From Bacteroidota bacterium (lineage in GTDB: Bacteria > Bacteroidota > Bacteroidia > Bacteroidales > VadinHA17), in assembly GCA_016718875.1 (NCBI GenBank), contig JADKBL010000012.1, positions 31,716 to 95,715 on the forward strand: 64,000 nucleotides of DNA, in the 5' to 3' direction. Of this stretch, positions 17,042-26,608 are shown piece after piece (positions within the stretch are counted from its first letter, which is position 1; the number at the start of each line of letters is the position of its first letter). The notes below the pieces were generated by a model. The model made no database searches, was not told the DNA's origin, and worked only from the letters and a program-made list of their open reading frames with translations. The position numbers and the translations under genes are program-made.

Positions 17042-18991
17042 TTATTTCTTAGAATACCTGGTTTCAAGCATATCAATTATTCTGAGTATTTCACCTACGC
17101 TCCAAGCCTGTGATATAGCACCCCTCGGTGTGTGAGGAGGATCACCATCATGGATCTCGGAAATTGTACTTATTCCAGCTTCACTCATAACCTCTTCCAT
17201 TCCGTAAATGAGCTTTTTTACTTTTGCTACACCCTGCTGTCCGTAAACTTTAAGCCATCCTTCGCAGAATGGTCCGAACAGCCATGGCCAAACCGTCCCC
17301 TGGTGATAAGCATTGTCGCGTTCCTCCTGGCTGCCCTGATAAATCCCTTTGTAAAACTTATTCCGAGGCGAGAGTGTCCTGAGCCCTCTTGGTGTAACCA
17401 GATCCTTATCTGCTATATCGAGTACTTTTTTCATCTGCTCTTTATCAAGCATAGAATGCGGCAGAGAGACGGCAATAAGCATATTTGGCCTGACGAACAT
17501 ATTCTTTCCCTCTTCATCGTTAATATAATCAGCCAGATAGCCAGCTTTTTCATCCCAGAACAACTCTAAAAATGATTTCTGAATAAGTGCTGGGAGATGC
17601 CCGTACTGGGAAATAAATTTTTTATCCTTAGCTTCTTTCGCCATATCAAGTGCAAAGCATACAGCGTTGTACCAAAGAGCATTTATCTCAACAGCATATC
17701 CGGCTCTCTGTGTTGCAGGCACGCCATTCACCACGGCATCCATCCAGGTTAGTGCTTTGCCGGGAACTCCGGCATAGATGAGGCCGTTTTCCCTCATCTT
17801 AATATTATAAATAGTGCCGGTTATAAAGGCATTTATAACAGATTTGGCAGCTTCTCCGTATCTCTCCCAGCAATCAGTTCCTTTCTGCTCGAGATATTGC
17901 TGTAATGACCAGAAAAACCATAACGGTGCATCAACTGAGTTGTAAGCTGGATTATGCTCATTCCCCATATTAGGGAACAGGCCTTCCTTCATTCTGTTTA
18001 CCTGTGTATCAATTACATCCCTGTAAAGTGCAAGCTTATGTCGGGCAAGAGCAAGCCCCGGAAGGGAAATGAATGTATCTCTTCCCCAGGCCCCGAACCA
18101 TGGGAAGCCGGCAATTAAAACTGTTTTACCACCTCTTTTTTCAATGAACTGCTGAGCAGCATTCTTCAGACAGTTAACATAATTACTTCTCGGAATCTTA
18201 CCTGACACAGTTTTAGTAAACTTCTGCTTCAATCCTGAAGTTTTTTCCTCCTTTGTGGATGCAGAGAATACAATAACATCGCCTTCTTTGGCTTCAAATT
18301 CAAAAAACCCGGGTGTAAAAAGATCTTCTGAATAATCATATCCTCTCTTCTGTTCCTCAATATATTCAATACCAAGATACCAGTCAGGTACAGGAACAAA
18401 ATCTACTTTTTCAGAACATTGCATATAGAGATAAGGAAATCCTTCATACAATTTCGACCTTACACCATTCTCAATAAAATCGACCTTCGTGTTTGCAGCA
18501 AGGTTTGCATGAGTAAGCTGATGAATGCTTCTGAATGCAAGAAACGGACGCATCTGGATCTTCATCGGTTCTGAAGCTTCGAGTATTGTCATCCGCTGCA
18601 TGAATTGTTCTTCATAATGAACCAGAAGCCTTTCGAGTTTCAGTAGAACTCCGCCTACCCTGAACACTCTCGAGGGAATACTGTCAGCATCAAAATCCTC
18701 AATATATTTATGCCCTTTGGGATTGAAATAATCACCCTTGTATTTCCTGATTCCTGTATTAAAACTCTTGTCATTATTAACAACTGTAATGTCAAGAGTT
18801 GAGAGAAGTACATGACGGTCTCCTCCAAGCTCATCTACAGGACAAACAAGCATCCCATGGTATTTGCGTGTATTACATCCTACAATTGTTGTTGAAGAAT
18901 AGGACCCGGCTCTGTTACTCCTGATTAATTCCCGGTTAAGAGAAAACTCAAGATTAACTACCTGGCTTTTGTCAAATTTAATGTAACTCAT
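17042..18991 (-). CDS. Glycogen debranching enzyme (amylo-alpha-1,6-glucosidase, GH133)
   Basis: This 649-aa enzyme hydrolyses alpha-1,6 branch stubs. The N-terminal beta domain starts with NREWLVT-like text, here EFSLNRELIRSNRAGSYSS and TRKYHGMLV. The C-terminal (alpha/alpha)6 domain has the catalytic-region motifs GFPWFGAWGRDTFISLPG and HQGTVWPWLFGPFCEG, and ends PRGAISQAWSVGEILR. It is the first gene of the minus-strand glycogen operon (18991 to 9838). The divergent 180-bp spacer to the TlpA gene should carry both promoters. Confidence 0.95.
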   Translation of the reverse strand: MSYIKFDKSQVVNLEFSLNRELIRSNRAGSYSSTTIVGCNTRKYHGMLVCPVDELGGDRHVLLSTLDITVVNNDKSFNTGIRKYKGDYFNPKGHKYIEDFDADSIPSRVFRVGGVLLKLERLLVHYEEQFMQRMTILEASEPMKIQMRPFLAFRSIHQLTHANLAANTKVDFIENGVRSKLYEGFPYLYMQCSEKVDFVPVPDWYLGIEYIEEQKRGYDYSEDLFTPGFFEFEAKEGDVIVFSASTKEEKTSGLKQKFTKTVSGKIPRSNYVNCLKNAAQQFIEKRGGKTVLIAGFPWFGAWGRDTFISLPGLALARHKLALYRDVIDTQVNRMKEGLFPNMGNEHNPAYNSVDAPLWFFWSLQQYLEQKGTDCWERYGEAAKSVINAFITGTIYNIKMRENGLIYAGVPGKALTWMDAVVNGVPATQRAGYAVEINALWYNAVCFALDMAKEAKDKKFISQYGHLPALIQKSFLELFWDEKAGYLADYINDEEGKNMFVRPNMLIAVSLPHSMLDKEQMKKVLDIADKDLVTPRGLRTLSPRNKFYKGIYQGSQEERDNAYHQGTVWPWLFGPFCEGWLKVYGQQGVAKVKKLIYGMEEVMSEAGISTISEIHDGDPPHTPRGAISQAWSVGEILRIIDMLETRYSKK

Positions 18992-19120
18992 ACAAACACA
19001 GATTGTTTAAATTAAAAGTTATGTTAAGTTAAAAAAATTATTCCATCCCTGCAAACAGACATCATGTTACAAAGAAAATTAATAAAAATCAATAAAAGTG
19101 CAGCCTGATAAAAAAAAGAA

Positions 19121-19128
19121 TACCTTTG
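19121..19128 (+). promoter_or_regulatory. -7 box upstream of the TlpA-like gene
   Basis: TACCTTTG matches TAnnTTTG and lies 42 bases before the ATG of the TlpA-like lipoprotein gene. The -33 element is not clear. Confidence 0.45.
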
Positions 19129-19170
19129 CACTTCATATTTTTTAAAAATTACTAATAACAACATTTGTAG

Positions 19171-20334
19171 ATGATTAAAAAGTTTAGTCTCTTTCTCTTA
19201 TCCGGTGTAATCCTTTTTGGTTGCAAAAGCAATGTTGCAGAGATTTCCGGAACCCTTATGAAACCAGCAGCAGGTACTTATATCTACCTTGAAGAACTGC
19301 AACCTGAACAATTGAAAAAAGTAGATTCGGTAATGGTTTCTCCCCAGGGAACATTTACATTTAAAAGGGAAGTTAAAAATCCATCATTTTACCTGCTAAA
19401 ACTTACTGAAAATAATTTTCTGACAATGCTCCTGGAGCCTGGTGATAATATCAGTATGAACACATATTATGATTCTCTGAGTTATCCGGTTACATTAAAA
19501 GGCTCTGAGGGAACTGAACTTATGGTTGAGTATAATTTCAACCTGAGGGGTGCAATAAAAAAATTCAGCACTCTTAACAGTATTTACATGGATAATATCA
19601 ATAATCCTGAATTGTCAAAAGTTGTTGAATCACTTGACAGCATGGCTCAGAGCTATCTCAATGAGATTAATACATACACTAAAAATTACATCGATAAGAA
19701 TCTTACATCTCTGGTAAGCCTGGTAGCTCTATACCAGCAGATTGCACCAAATGTATATGTTATGAGTCCTTCACAGGATATGAAATATTTCGTCAAAGTT
19801 GATTCTTCACTAAATGTCAACTACCCTGAAAATGCGCTTGTAGTTTCATTGCATGACCAGATACAGGAGATGTCTGCAAGTATTGAGAACCGTGCTGCTG
19901 AGACAGCATCGGCAGGAGAAGGATCAGAAGCGCCTGAAATTTCACTTCCGTCACCTGAAGGTGATACAATCAGACTCTCATCAACAAGAGGTAAAGTAGT
20001 CCTTCTTGATTTCTGGGCTTCATGGTGCCTTCCATGCAGGAAAGAAAACCCAAACCTCGTTAAAGCATACAATTTATACAGTAAAAAAGGATTCCAGATA
20101 TACCAGGTGTCACTTGACAAGACTAAAGATGCATGGACAAAGGGAATTAAGGATGACCAGCTCGAAAAATGGATACATGTAAGCGATGTCCAGTACTGGA
20201 ATTCTGTTGTAGTGCCTCTGTATAAGATAGAATCGATACCTACCAATTTCCTTCTTGATAAAAACGGAAGGATAATTGCATCGAATCTCAGAGGTGAACA
20301 GCTTGTGAAAAAACTCTCTGAAATTCTTAATTAA
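19171..20334 (+). CDS. DUF4369-TlpA family thiol:disulfide lipoprotein
   Basis: This is a predicted envelope thioredoxin-like oxidoreductase, 387 aa. The signal ends in a lipobox (LFGC, about residue 18). Residues about 20-110 form the DUF4369 beta domain (EISGTLMKPAAGTYIYLEEL) that typically precedes TlpA domains in Bacteroidota. A helical linker follows. The thioredoxin fold from about 250 carries the complete active site FWASWCLPCRKE and the cis-Pro region ESIPTNFLLD. The usual role is reduction of disulfides in envelope proteins or apo-cytochromes. Its paralog follows after 40 bases, probably in one operon. Confidence 0.92.
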   Translation: MIKKFSLFLLSGVILFGCKSNVAEISGTLMKPAAGTYIYLEELQPEQLKKVDSVMVSPQGTFTFKREVKNPSFYLLKLTENNFLTMLLEPGDNISMNTYYDSLSYPVTLKGSEGTELMVEYNFNLRGAIKKFSTLNSIYMDNINNPELSKVVESLDSMAQSYLNEINTYTKNYIDKNLTSLVSLVALYQQIAPNVYVMSPSQDMKYFVKVDSSLNVNYPENALVVSLHDQIQEMSASIENRAAETASAGEGSEAPEISLPSPEGDTIRLSSTRGKVVLLDFWASWCLPCRKENPNLVKAYNLYSKKGFQIYQVSLDKTKDAWTKGIKDDQLEKWIHVSDVQYWNSVVVPLYKIESIPTNFLLDKNGRIIASNLRGEQLVKKLSEILN

Positions 20335-20374
20335 GTATAAATCTCATTACATTAAACCTGTAATCCGATTTTGA

Positions 20375-21535
20375 ATGAAACGTCTTTTATTCCTCGTAAT
20401 AGTTGTCCTGATCTACACTGGCTGTAAGGATAAAAACTCATTCACCATTAATGGTGTAATTGAGAGTGAAAATTCCGGTACCGTATACTTTAACCGGCTT
20501 GATCTTGAAACACCCATTCTGATCGATTCAGCAAAAATCAGTAAAAAAGGCACTTTCCGTATAAAGATAAAAGCCAGTGAACCTGACTTCTATCAGATTA
20601 GCCTGACTCCTGATAATTTCATAACACTGCTCGCAGTACCGGGTGAAAAGATTAAACTAGTGTTCACAAACAAATCATTATATGATAATTACTCTGTGTC
20701 CGGATCTGAAGGGTCTGAAAAACTCAGGATCCTCGATCAGAATCTGATTGATACAAAGAAAAAACTCGACTCTCTGAGCAATGCTTATACCAGGGCTTCC
20801 TCGGAACCCGGATTTGATGTTAAAGGACCGGAACTTGAGACAAAATTCAATGATCTTATCAGGCAGCAAAGGCGGAAGAATGTTGAGTTCATCATAACAA
20901 ACACAACATCCCTCGCATCAATAAAGGCAGTCTATCAGAGAATTGACCCTGAAACCTATGTTTTGTTTGACCCCAAAGATCTTCAATATCTGAAGATCGT
21001 CAGCGATTCACTTAAAAAGTATTATCCCAATTCAAAGCATGTTCAGGCTCTGACCAGGGACTTCCAGAACGAGCTTACCCAAATGAATGCAAATCAGCTG
21101 GCCAGGCTGTCAGAACAATTGGAGCCTGTAAAACTCAATCCCGACCTTAAAAATCCTTCCGGTAAAAGAATATCACTTGAATCACTCAAGGGTAAACATG
21201 TCCTTGTCACTTTCTGGTCAGTTCAGTCAAAGGATTGTATCAATGAAAACGTTCAGCTGAAGGAATTCTATAAACAGTACAATAAAAAAGGATTTGAAAT
21301 ATACCAGATAAACCTCGATGCTGATACCAATCTCTGGAAAACAGCCGTGAAATATGATGAGCTGCCCTGGATAAGTACAAGGGAAGACAATGCTTCTGAT
21401 CCGGCAACTGCCCGTCTTTTCAACGTCAGGGAACTTCCTGCAAATTACCTGTTTGATAAAGAGGGTAATATATCGGGTACAAATCTTCACGGAAGAACAC
21501 TTAAGCTTAAACTGGAACAGCTTTTTAATAAATAG
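20375..21535 (+). CDS. DUF4369-TlpA-like lipoprotein without the CxxC active site
   Basis: This 386-aa protein has the same architecture and length as the gene just upstream: lipobox YTGC, DUF4369 domain (FTINGVIESENSGTVYFNRL), helical linker and a thioredoxin-like fold. The active-site loop reads FWSVQSKDCINENVQ, with only one Cys, so a dithiol reaction is not possible. The cis-Pro loop VRELPANYLFD is kept. It probably arose by duplication and now acts as a binding or scaffold partner of the active paralog; this is inference. It is 9 bases upstream of lpxH. Confidence 0.88.
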   Translation: MKRLLFLVIVVLIYTGCKDKNSFTINGVIESENSGTVYFNRLDLETPILIDSAKISKKGTFRIKIKASEPDFYQISLTPDNFITLLAVPGEKIKLVFTNKSLYDNYSVSGSEGSEKLRILDQNLIDTKKKLDSLSNAYTRASSEPGFDVKGPELETKFNDLIRQQRRKNVEFIITNTTSLASIKAVYQRIDPETYVLFDPKDLQYLKIVSDSLKKYYPNSKHVQALTRDFQNELTQMNANQLARLSEQLEPVKLNPDLKNPSGKRISLESLKGKHVLVTFWSVQSKDCINENVQLKEFYKQYNKKGFEIYQINLDADTNLWKTAVKYDELPWISTREDNASDPATARLFNVRELPANYLFDKEGNISGTNLHGRTLKLKLEQLFNK

Positions 21536-21544
21536 CCCCGGGTT

Positions 21545-22289
21545 TTGAAAGATAAGGGTAAGATATTTTTTGCTTCTGATTTTCACCTCGGATTGCATAC
21601 AGGCACTCCTCCCCTCGAAAGGGAAAAAAAGGTTGTTGCATGGCTTAATTCTGTTGCTCCCCATGCAAAAGAGATATACCTGCTGGGCGATATATTTGAT
21701 TTCTGGTGGGAGTACAAACTTGTTGTTCCAAAAGGGTTTACAAGGTTTCTTGGAACCGTTGCCTCAATTACTGATTCCGGTATTCCGGTACACTTTTTTA
21801 CTGGAAACCACGATATGTGGGTTGGGAAATACCTTCAGGAAGAATGCGGCCTCATTATTCATACCTCACCAATTACAACTGAATTCGACGGAAAGAGATT
21901 CCATCTTGCTCACGGGGAAGGATTGGGAACAAAAGACCGGGCTTATAAGATACTCCTGGCGATCTTCAGAAACAGACCATTGCAGAAAATGTATTCATCC
22001 CTTCATCCTGCAATAGGTGTTGGGATTGGACTTAAATGGTCACTCAGTTCAAGACTTGGGAAAGGAATAAATCCCCTTTATGGGAGAAGAAAAGGAGGAC
22101 CTGATAAGGTATGCTAAAACTGTACTTGAAAAAGAAAATATAGATTATTTTATATTTGGACACCGACATCTTGCAATGAGCTATAAACTTTCACAAGGTA
22201 CTGAAATACTTATTCTTGGCGACTGGATAAATTCCGGAAATTATGCTGAATGGGATGGGAATAGTCTTTATTTCCGAATCCCCGGCTAA
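21545..22289 (+). pseudogene. lpxH: UDP-2,3-diacylglucosamine diphosphatase (LpxH), frame broken once
   Basis: LpxH removes UMP from UDP-2,3-diacylglucosamine in lipid A synthesis. The metallophosphatase motifs are present: ASDFHLGLH, GDIFDFWWEY, GNHDMW and HGEG in the first frame (21545 to about 22076), and FGHRH in the next frame (22080-22289). The break falls at a run of four C at 22073-22076. Removing one C joins the frames as GINPFMGEEKEDLIRYAK, which reads like the intact family. Restored length is about 247 aa. Because the gene is normally essential and the change is in a homopolymer, a consensus error is more likely than gene loss. The start is TTG, 9 bases after the previous gene. 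Confidence 0.85.
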
Positions 22290-23404
22290 CTTTCAGTGTA
22301 CTCTTTCACAGCCACTGTAAGTGAATAATATGAATAATCATCATTGACATCATCAAACAGGTATTCCAGCTTGCTTCCTGACTTCTTCACCATTTCTATT
22401 AATCCCATGTTTCCGGTGCTGTCCGAATCGTTTATCTGATCTGTAAGAGACTTTATAAACATTGCTTTCAATCCCTCTTTGTCAAGTTTATTGACAGAAT
22501 CAAGTTTCTCTTTCAGCTGTTTTACCTTTGATTTAAGAATAAGGTTCCCGGTACTGAGGTAGAAAACCTTATCAACCAGCCGGATCATGGCAAATGGTCT
22601 TCCATATTTCTCCTCAACTTCACGGCCAGGACTATAATTACCAACATTATCAAGCAATTCAACAAGTGTAATAAATACACGTTTTCTTTGCCTGCCCTGC
22701 ATATCCTCTTCCGAAAGTTTAGTCTCTGCGAATGATATAACCTCCTTCTCAACGTCTGGAGATACATGACCGGACCAGATAAGGTAAATATTCTTCTCAT
22801 CCATAAGCCGCTCCAGATCTGCAACAGATGATCCGCTGAACTGATCCCGTTTTCCTTCATCGTGTGACCCCACCCCTCCTGAGTCAACGGTTTTGCTCAG
22901 AATATAATAGGAATACTCGTCATCTATCTTAATAAAATCATAATCAAGTTTGTTGCCTGTCTTTTTTGCCATTTCAATGAGACCAAGACCTGCTCCTCCT
23001 TTATTGCTTAACTCTGAATTACTTAGCATCTGCCTGTAAACGCTTCTGATCTCATTTGTCTCAAGATTATTCACATCGTCAAGCTTGGCCTGGAGAATAC
23101 TTATAGTATCATTTTGAATTACATTGCCTGTGCTGACAGTATATCCGTTATCGGTTTTGGAATAAACAACAAGCGACATGTTCCCGTGCTGATCCTTAGT
23201 ACTGTGACGGGAAACATTCTGAAGACTCTCAAGAACAAACATGAAGAGTCTTTTTCTGCCAACATAGCCATATTCGGAATTCTTCATCTCATTCTCAAGG
23301 AGCATCAGGAGAGGTCCGGAATTTTCATTCGTCACCACACCTCTGTAAGCGAACATGAGGCGTTCCTTCATCATTTTATCGCGTATAATGCGCGTAAGAT
23401 CCAT
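22286..23404 (-). CDS. Tandem SiaB-like (DUF6272) protein kinase
   Basis: This 372-aa protein consists of two copies of a GHKL-like SiaB family domain. Copy 1 spans about 1-175 with the N-box-like ESLQNVSRHS and GAGLGLIEMAKKTGNKLDY. Copy 2 spans about 195-372 with ELLDNVGNYSPG and TGNMGLIEMVKKSGSKLEY. Both contain the STGN strand that is typical of the family. SiaB in Pseudomonas phosphorylates SiaC and is opposed by the PP2C phosphatase SiaA. A SiaC-like gene lies at 37.1 kb here and a SpoIIE/PP2C sensor at 50.7 kb. SiaB proteins are usually single-domain, so the fused pair is unusual. It overlaps the convergent lpxH end by 4 bases. Confidence 0.8.
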   Translation of the reverse strand: MDLTRIIRDKMMKERLMFAYRGVVTNENSGPLLMLLENEMKNSEYGYVGRKRLFMFVLESLQNVSRHSTKDQHGNMSLVVYSKTDNGYTVSTGNVIQNDTISILQAKLDDVNNLETNEIRSVYRQMLSNSELSNKGGAGLGLIEMAKKTGNKLDYDFIKIDDEYSYYILSKTVDSGGVGSHDEGKRDQFSGSSVADLERLMDEKNIYLIWSGHVSPDVEKEVISFAETKLSEEDMQGRQRKRVFITLVELLDNVGNYSPGREVEEKYGRPFAMIRLVDKVFYLSTGNLILKSKVKQLKEKLDSVNKLDKEGLKAMFIKSLTDQINDSDSTGNMGLIEMVKKSGSKLEYLFDDVNDDYSYYSLTVAVKEYTES

Positions 23405-23491
23405 GAAATGAAGAGCTTTAGTGTTAGTGGTGATAAAAATAGTAAAAAATGATCACTTCAACAAATCAAATAAGAGTGAGAGGTACGACGA

Positions 23492-24688
23492 TCATTCAGA
23501 AACATATTTCTGGATAATATTGCCGGTGAGCTTCTCCTTCAGCATAAGTTTGGTTTTTCCGTCAGGCATCTTCTCCTTCTTGATAAGGTAGTGATCAAAA
23601 TCAAAATCAATCAGTTCCACATCCGAAGTAATACCTTCCTTTCCTCTCCAGACTTCAAGTTCAACACTCTCCCATTTTTTAGTTTTTGCCGATCGGTAAC
23701 AAGCATCCATTATGGCATTAACAATATATCCGTCATAGAATGTTTCCCGAGGCTCCCGGTTTTGCTCCAGCGAATCGAGCATATCGGTAAACATATGCGG
23801 ATAGCCCAATGCATGAACCTCATCACCCACAGGGAATAGCCAGCCTGCATCGCTTTCAGCCTTTTCCGATACATATTTATCAGTGCTTCCGGTTGTAAAG
23901 ACTTCAAAACCGGTTCTCAGCCAGTGATTAAGAGTTATTGTTCCCTCTGTCCCCGATACTTCATCCCTCAGATCCATTCCGCCTCTGAAATTCCAGCTCA
24001 CCTCAACCTGTGATATAGCTCCCGATTCATATTTTATAAGGGCTATGGCATGATCTTCGGCCTCAATGGGCTTTACCTGGGTCTCCGCCCAGCACATAAC
24101 CTCAACAGGCTTAATATCCTTTCCAATAAAGCTACGGCCAATCTCTATGCAGTGGCAGCCCATGTCAACAAGAGCTCCTCCTCCCGACTGTTTCTTGTCC
24201 CAGAACCAGGCACTGTGAGGCCCGGGATGAGCTTCCCTCGACCTCGTCCATAATATTCTGCCCAAAGAGCCATTATTCGCCATTCCAATTGCTTTCAGTG
24301 TTTTAGGAGTGTATACAAGATCTTCAAGATATCCGTGAAAAACACCCGCCTTTTCAACAGCATCAAGAATCTCCTTAGCTTCTGCAGCATTCATGGCAAG
24401 AGGTTTTGTACACAGAATATGTTTCTTTGCCTTACATGCCATCATGATTGCTTCTTTGTGAAGATAATTTGGAAGTGCAACAATTACAACTTCTGTTTCG
24501 CTGTCCTCAATAGCTTCTTTCATGCTGGTGGTGTATCGGGGTATCTCATACTTCTGAGCAAAATCCCTGGCAGCTGATTCGGGTATGGAGCAAACCGTCT
24601 GAATAACATCCTTCCGTCGTTGTGAATGAAGTGACATTGTGTAAAATGTACCTATAAGTCCTGTTCCCAATAGAGAGATCTTTTTCAT
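23492..24688 (-). CDS. Gfo/Idh/MocA family NAD(P)-dependent oxidoreductase
   Basis: This 398-aa protein has the N-terminal Rossmann fold (LLGTGLIGTFYTMSLHS) and the family lysine motif, here CTKPLAMNAAEA in place of the usual E-K-P. The C-terminal alpha/beta domain contains GGGALVDMGCHCIEIG, with the His expected near the substrate. It likely oxidises or epimerises a sugar or cyclitol; the substrate cannot be read from sequence. There is no signal peptide, so it is cytoplasmic. It follows the archaemetzincin by 10 bases and is probably the last or next-to-last gene of the operon starting at the heme kinase. Confidence 0.9.
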   Translation of the reverse strand: MKKISLLGTGLIGTFYTMSLHSQRRKDVIQTVCSIPESAARDFAQKYEIPRYTTSMKEAIEDSETEVVIVALPNYLHKEAIMMACKAKKHILCTKPLAMNAAEAKEILDAVEKAGVFHGYLEDLVYTPKTLKAIGMANNGSLGRILWTRSREAHPGPHSAWFWDKKQSGGGALVDMGCHCIEIGRSFIGKDIKPVEVMCWAETQVKPIEAEDHAIALIKYESGAISQVEVSWNFRGGMDLRDEVSGTEGTITLNHWLRTGFEVFTTGSTDKYVSEKAESDAGWLFPVGDEVHALGYPHMFTDMLDSLEQNREPRETFYDGYIVNAIMDACYRSAKTKKWESVELEVWRGKEGITSDVELIDFDFDHYLIKKEKMPDGKTKLMLKEKLTGNIIQKYVSE

Positions 24689-24698
24689 AATATCAGAT

Positions 24699-25252
24699 TT
24701 AAAATTTCGATAATGATGGTATTACTTCATTTAATAATGTCCGGCATTGAGAGCATACACTTATTCCTTTCTGATCAATATCCTCAACATATGTGCTTGA
24801 CCGCATCACACAGGTGGGAACATGACAGTGAACCAGACCAAAAGTATGTCCCAGCTCATGAATTACCTCTTTCTGGAATCGTTCCACAACCTCCTTGCTG
24901 CCACCACTCATGCCGTAACGTTCATTGCTCAGACGATAGTAGGATGCAATTCCTGCTCTGCCTTTCAGATAAGCCTGTCCGAAAATAAAGGTGAGAATGG
25001 GAATAAACAAATCTATACTGAATAGCCCAATAGTTTTGGTATTATCAGAAGCAAAAAGCGTATCAATCTCTTTAAGCAGTTTTGTACCGTTATACTGTCT
25101 TCGTGTCGGATCGTAAACTCAGTAATATCAATATACCCTTCTTTCACAGTTACCGGGAGGCAAAACTCCTTTCCGGCTGCCTCAACGACACCCTTAAGGA
25201 AAATCTCCTCGATATACCCTACAGGTACCAATGTGATATTCTGGAAATCCAT
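24699..25252 (-). pseudogene. Archaemetzincin-like zinc metalloprotease, frame broken once
   Basis: The C-terminal part has the archaemetzincin zinc motif HELGHTFGLVHC followed by CVMRSS, a DID.K segment and a CxxC (CSQC), so both zinc sites are intact. The N-terminal part (25252 to about 25116) reads NITLVPVGYIEE. The two frames join if one A is added to the AAA run at 25115-25117 (plus strand), giving EFYDPTRRQYNGTKLL, the conserved region of the family. Restored length is about 184 aa, normal for the family. As with lpxH, a homopolymer error is likely. The gene starts 4 bases after the sigma54 regulator and ends 10 bases before the oxidoreductase, so it belongs to the sensor operon. Confidence 0.85.
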
Positions 25253-25256
25253 ATCC

Positions 25257-26597
25257 TCAATTGACAGGCTTTAATCCGAATTTTGAGATCTTGTTGTAAA
25301 GTGTAACCCTGTCAATATTCAATGCTTTAGCCGCCCGTGATATATTCCAGCTGTATTTATTGAGAATTTTTAAAATGTGGTCTTTTTCAAGGTCTTCCAG
25401 ACTTTCAACTGAATTACTTACGACTGATTTCTCAAGCGGCAGATCCTTCAGTAAAATCTTTTTGCCACTTCCCACAACTATTGCCCTCTCTATCATATTC
25501 TCAAGTTCCCTGACGTTACCGGGGTAATTGAATTCCTCGAGGCGCTTCAATGCAGAGGGTTCAATTGTTGCAGGAGGCATGTTCATTGATGTACAATACT
25601 TCTTAATAAAGTAATCCACAAGCAATGGGATATCTTCGATCCTTTCCCGGAGTGGCGGGACATAAATATTAACAACATTCAGCCTGTAATATAGATCTTC
25701 TCTGAACAATCCCTTCTCAACAAGTGATTTGAGATCCCTGTTTGTCGCACATATTACCCTGAAATCCGATGATATTTCCTTATTGCCTCCAACCCTGGTA
25801 AATTTCTTCGATTCAAGAACCCTGAGAAGGTCAATCTGCATTTTGGTAGAAATTGTTGCGATCTCATCCAGGAAAATGGTTCCGTTATCAGCCATTTCAA
25901 AGCGTCCTTTCCTGTTATACATTGCTCCTGTAAAGGCCCCTTTCTCGTGACCGAACAATTCACTCTCGAGAAGGCTTTCAGTCAGTGCACCGCAATGGAC
26001 GCTAATAAGCGGGAAATATTTTCTTGTAGAATTTGCATGTATTGCCCTGGCCACAAGCTCCTTACCTGTCCCACTCTCACCGGTGATCACCACAGATGAA
26101 CTGGATTGTGCCACATTTTCAATTTCTTTAAGGACTTGTTTCATAGCTTCACTGGTACCGATCAGATCTTCTACACTCTCAAGTGTCACTACCCTGCTTC
26201 TGAGATTTTCGTTTTCCTCTGCAAGAGTGATCTGTTTCGAAGCATTTCGTATAAGATGCGAGAGGTCATCAGGGTCAAAAGGTTTGGTTACATAGTCAAA
26301 TGCTCCATCTTTAAGTGCCTGAACTGCAGTATCCACTGTGGCAAAAGCAGTCATTACAATCACGATTGAATCGGATTTAAGTATTTTGATCCTTCTCAGC
26401 ATCTCCAGGCCATCCATTCCGGGCATTTTGATATCAGCAAGGATAATGTCAAAGCTTTCCGATTCAAGCATTTTCAGAGCCGTCATGGCACTTTCAGCAC
26501 ACTCAACATGGTAACCGTCCTCAATAAACCAGTTGTATAATGAGTCCCTCACAGAATCCTCATCATCAACAATGAGAATTGAAATCTTTCTGGCCAT
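25257..26597 (-). CDS. Sigma54-dependent response regulator (NtrC family)
   Basis: This 446-aa regulator is built as receiver, AAA+ and Fis-type helix-turn-helix. Phosphorylation Asp55 lies in LADIKMPGMDG. The Walker A is GESGTGKE (173-180), the sigma54-contact loop GAFTGA (220-225), and the Walker B region TIFLDEI. The C-terminal DNA-binding helix is SWNISRAAKALNIDRVTLYNKI. It activates genes from sigma54 promoters when phosphorylated by its partner kinase, encoded 11 bases upstream. Likely targets are the neighbouring electron-transfer genes, but no clear sigma54 promoter was found in the sequence. Confidence 0.95.
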   Translation of the reverse strand: MARKISILIVDDEDSVRDSLYNWFIEDGYHVECAESAMTALKMLESESFDIILADIKMPGMDGLEMLRRIKILKSDSIVIVMTAFATVDTAVQALKDGAFDYVTKPFDPDDLSHLIRNASKQITLAEENENLRSRVVTLESVEDLIGTSEAMKQVLKEIENVAQSSSSVVITGESGTGKELVARAIHANSTRKYFPLISVHCGALTESLLESELFGHEKGAFTGAMYNRKGRFEMADNGTIFLDEIATISTKMQIDLLRVLESKKFTRVGGNKEISSDFRVICATNRDLKSLVEKGLFREDLYYRLNVVNIYVPPLRERIEDIPLLVDYFIKKYCTSMNMPPATIEPSALKRLEEFNYPGNVRELENMIERAIVVGSGKKILLKDLPLEKSVVSNSVESLEDLEKDHILKILNKYSWNISRAAKALNIDRVTLYNKISKFGLKPVN

Positions 26598-26608
26598 AGT
26601 TTAATCTC

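Noticed and set aside
22286..23404. Anti-sigma factor or ordinary histidine kinase
   Set aside because: No HisKA domain, no receiver partner; both halves carry the SiaB-type STGN and GLIEM features.
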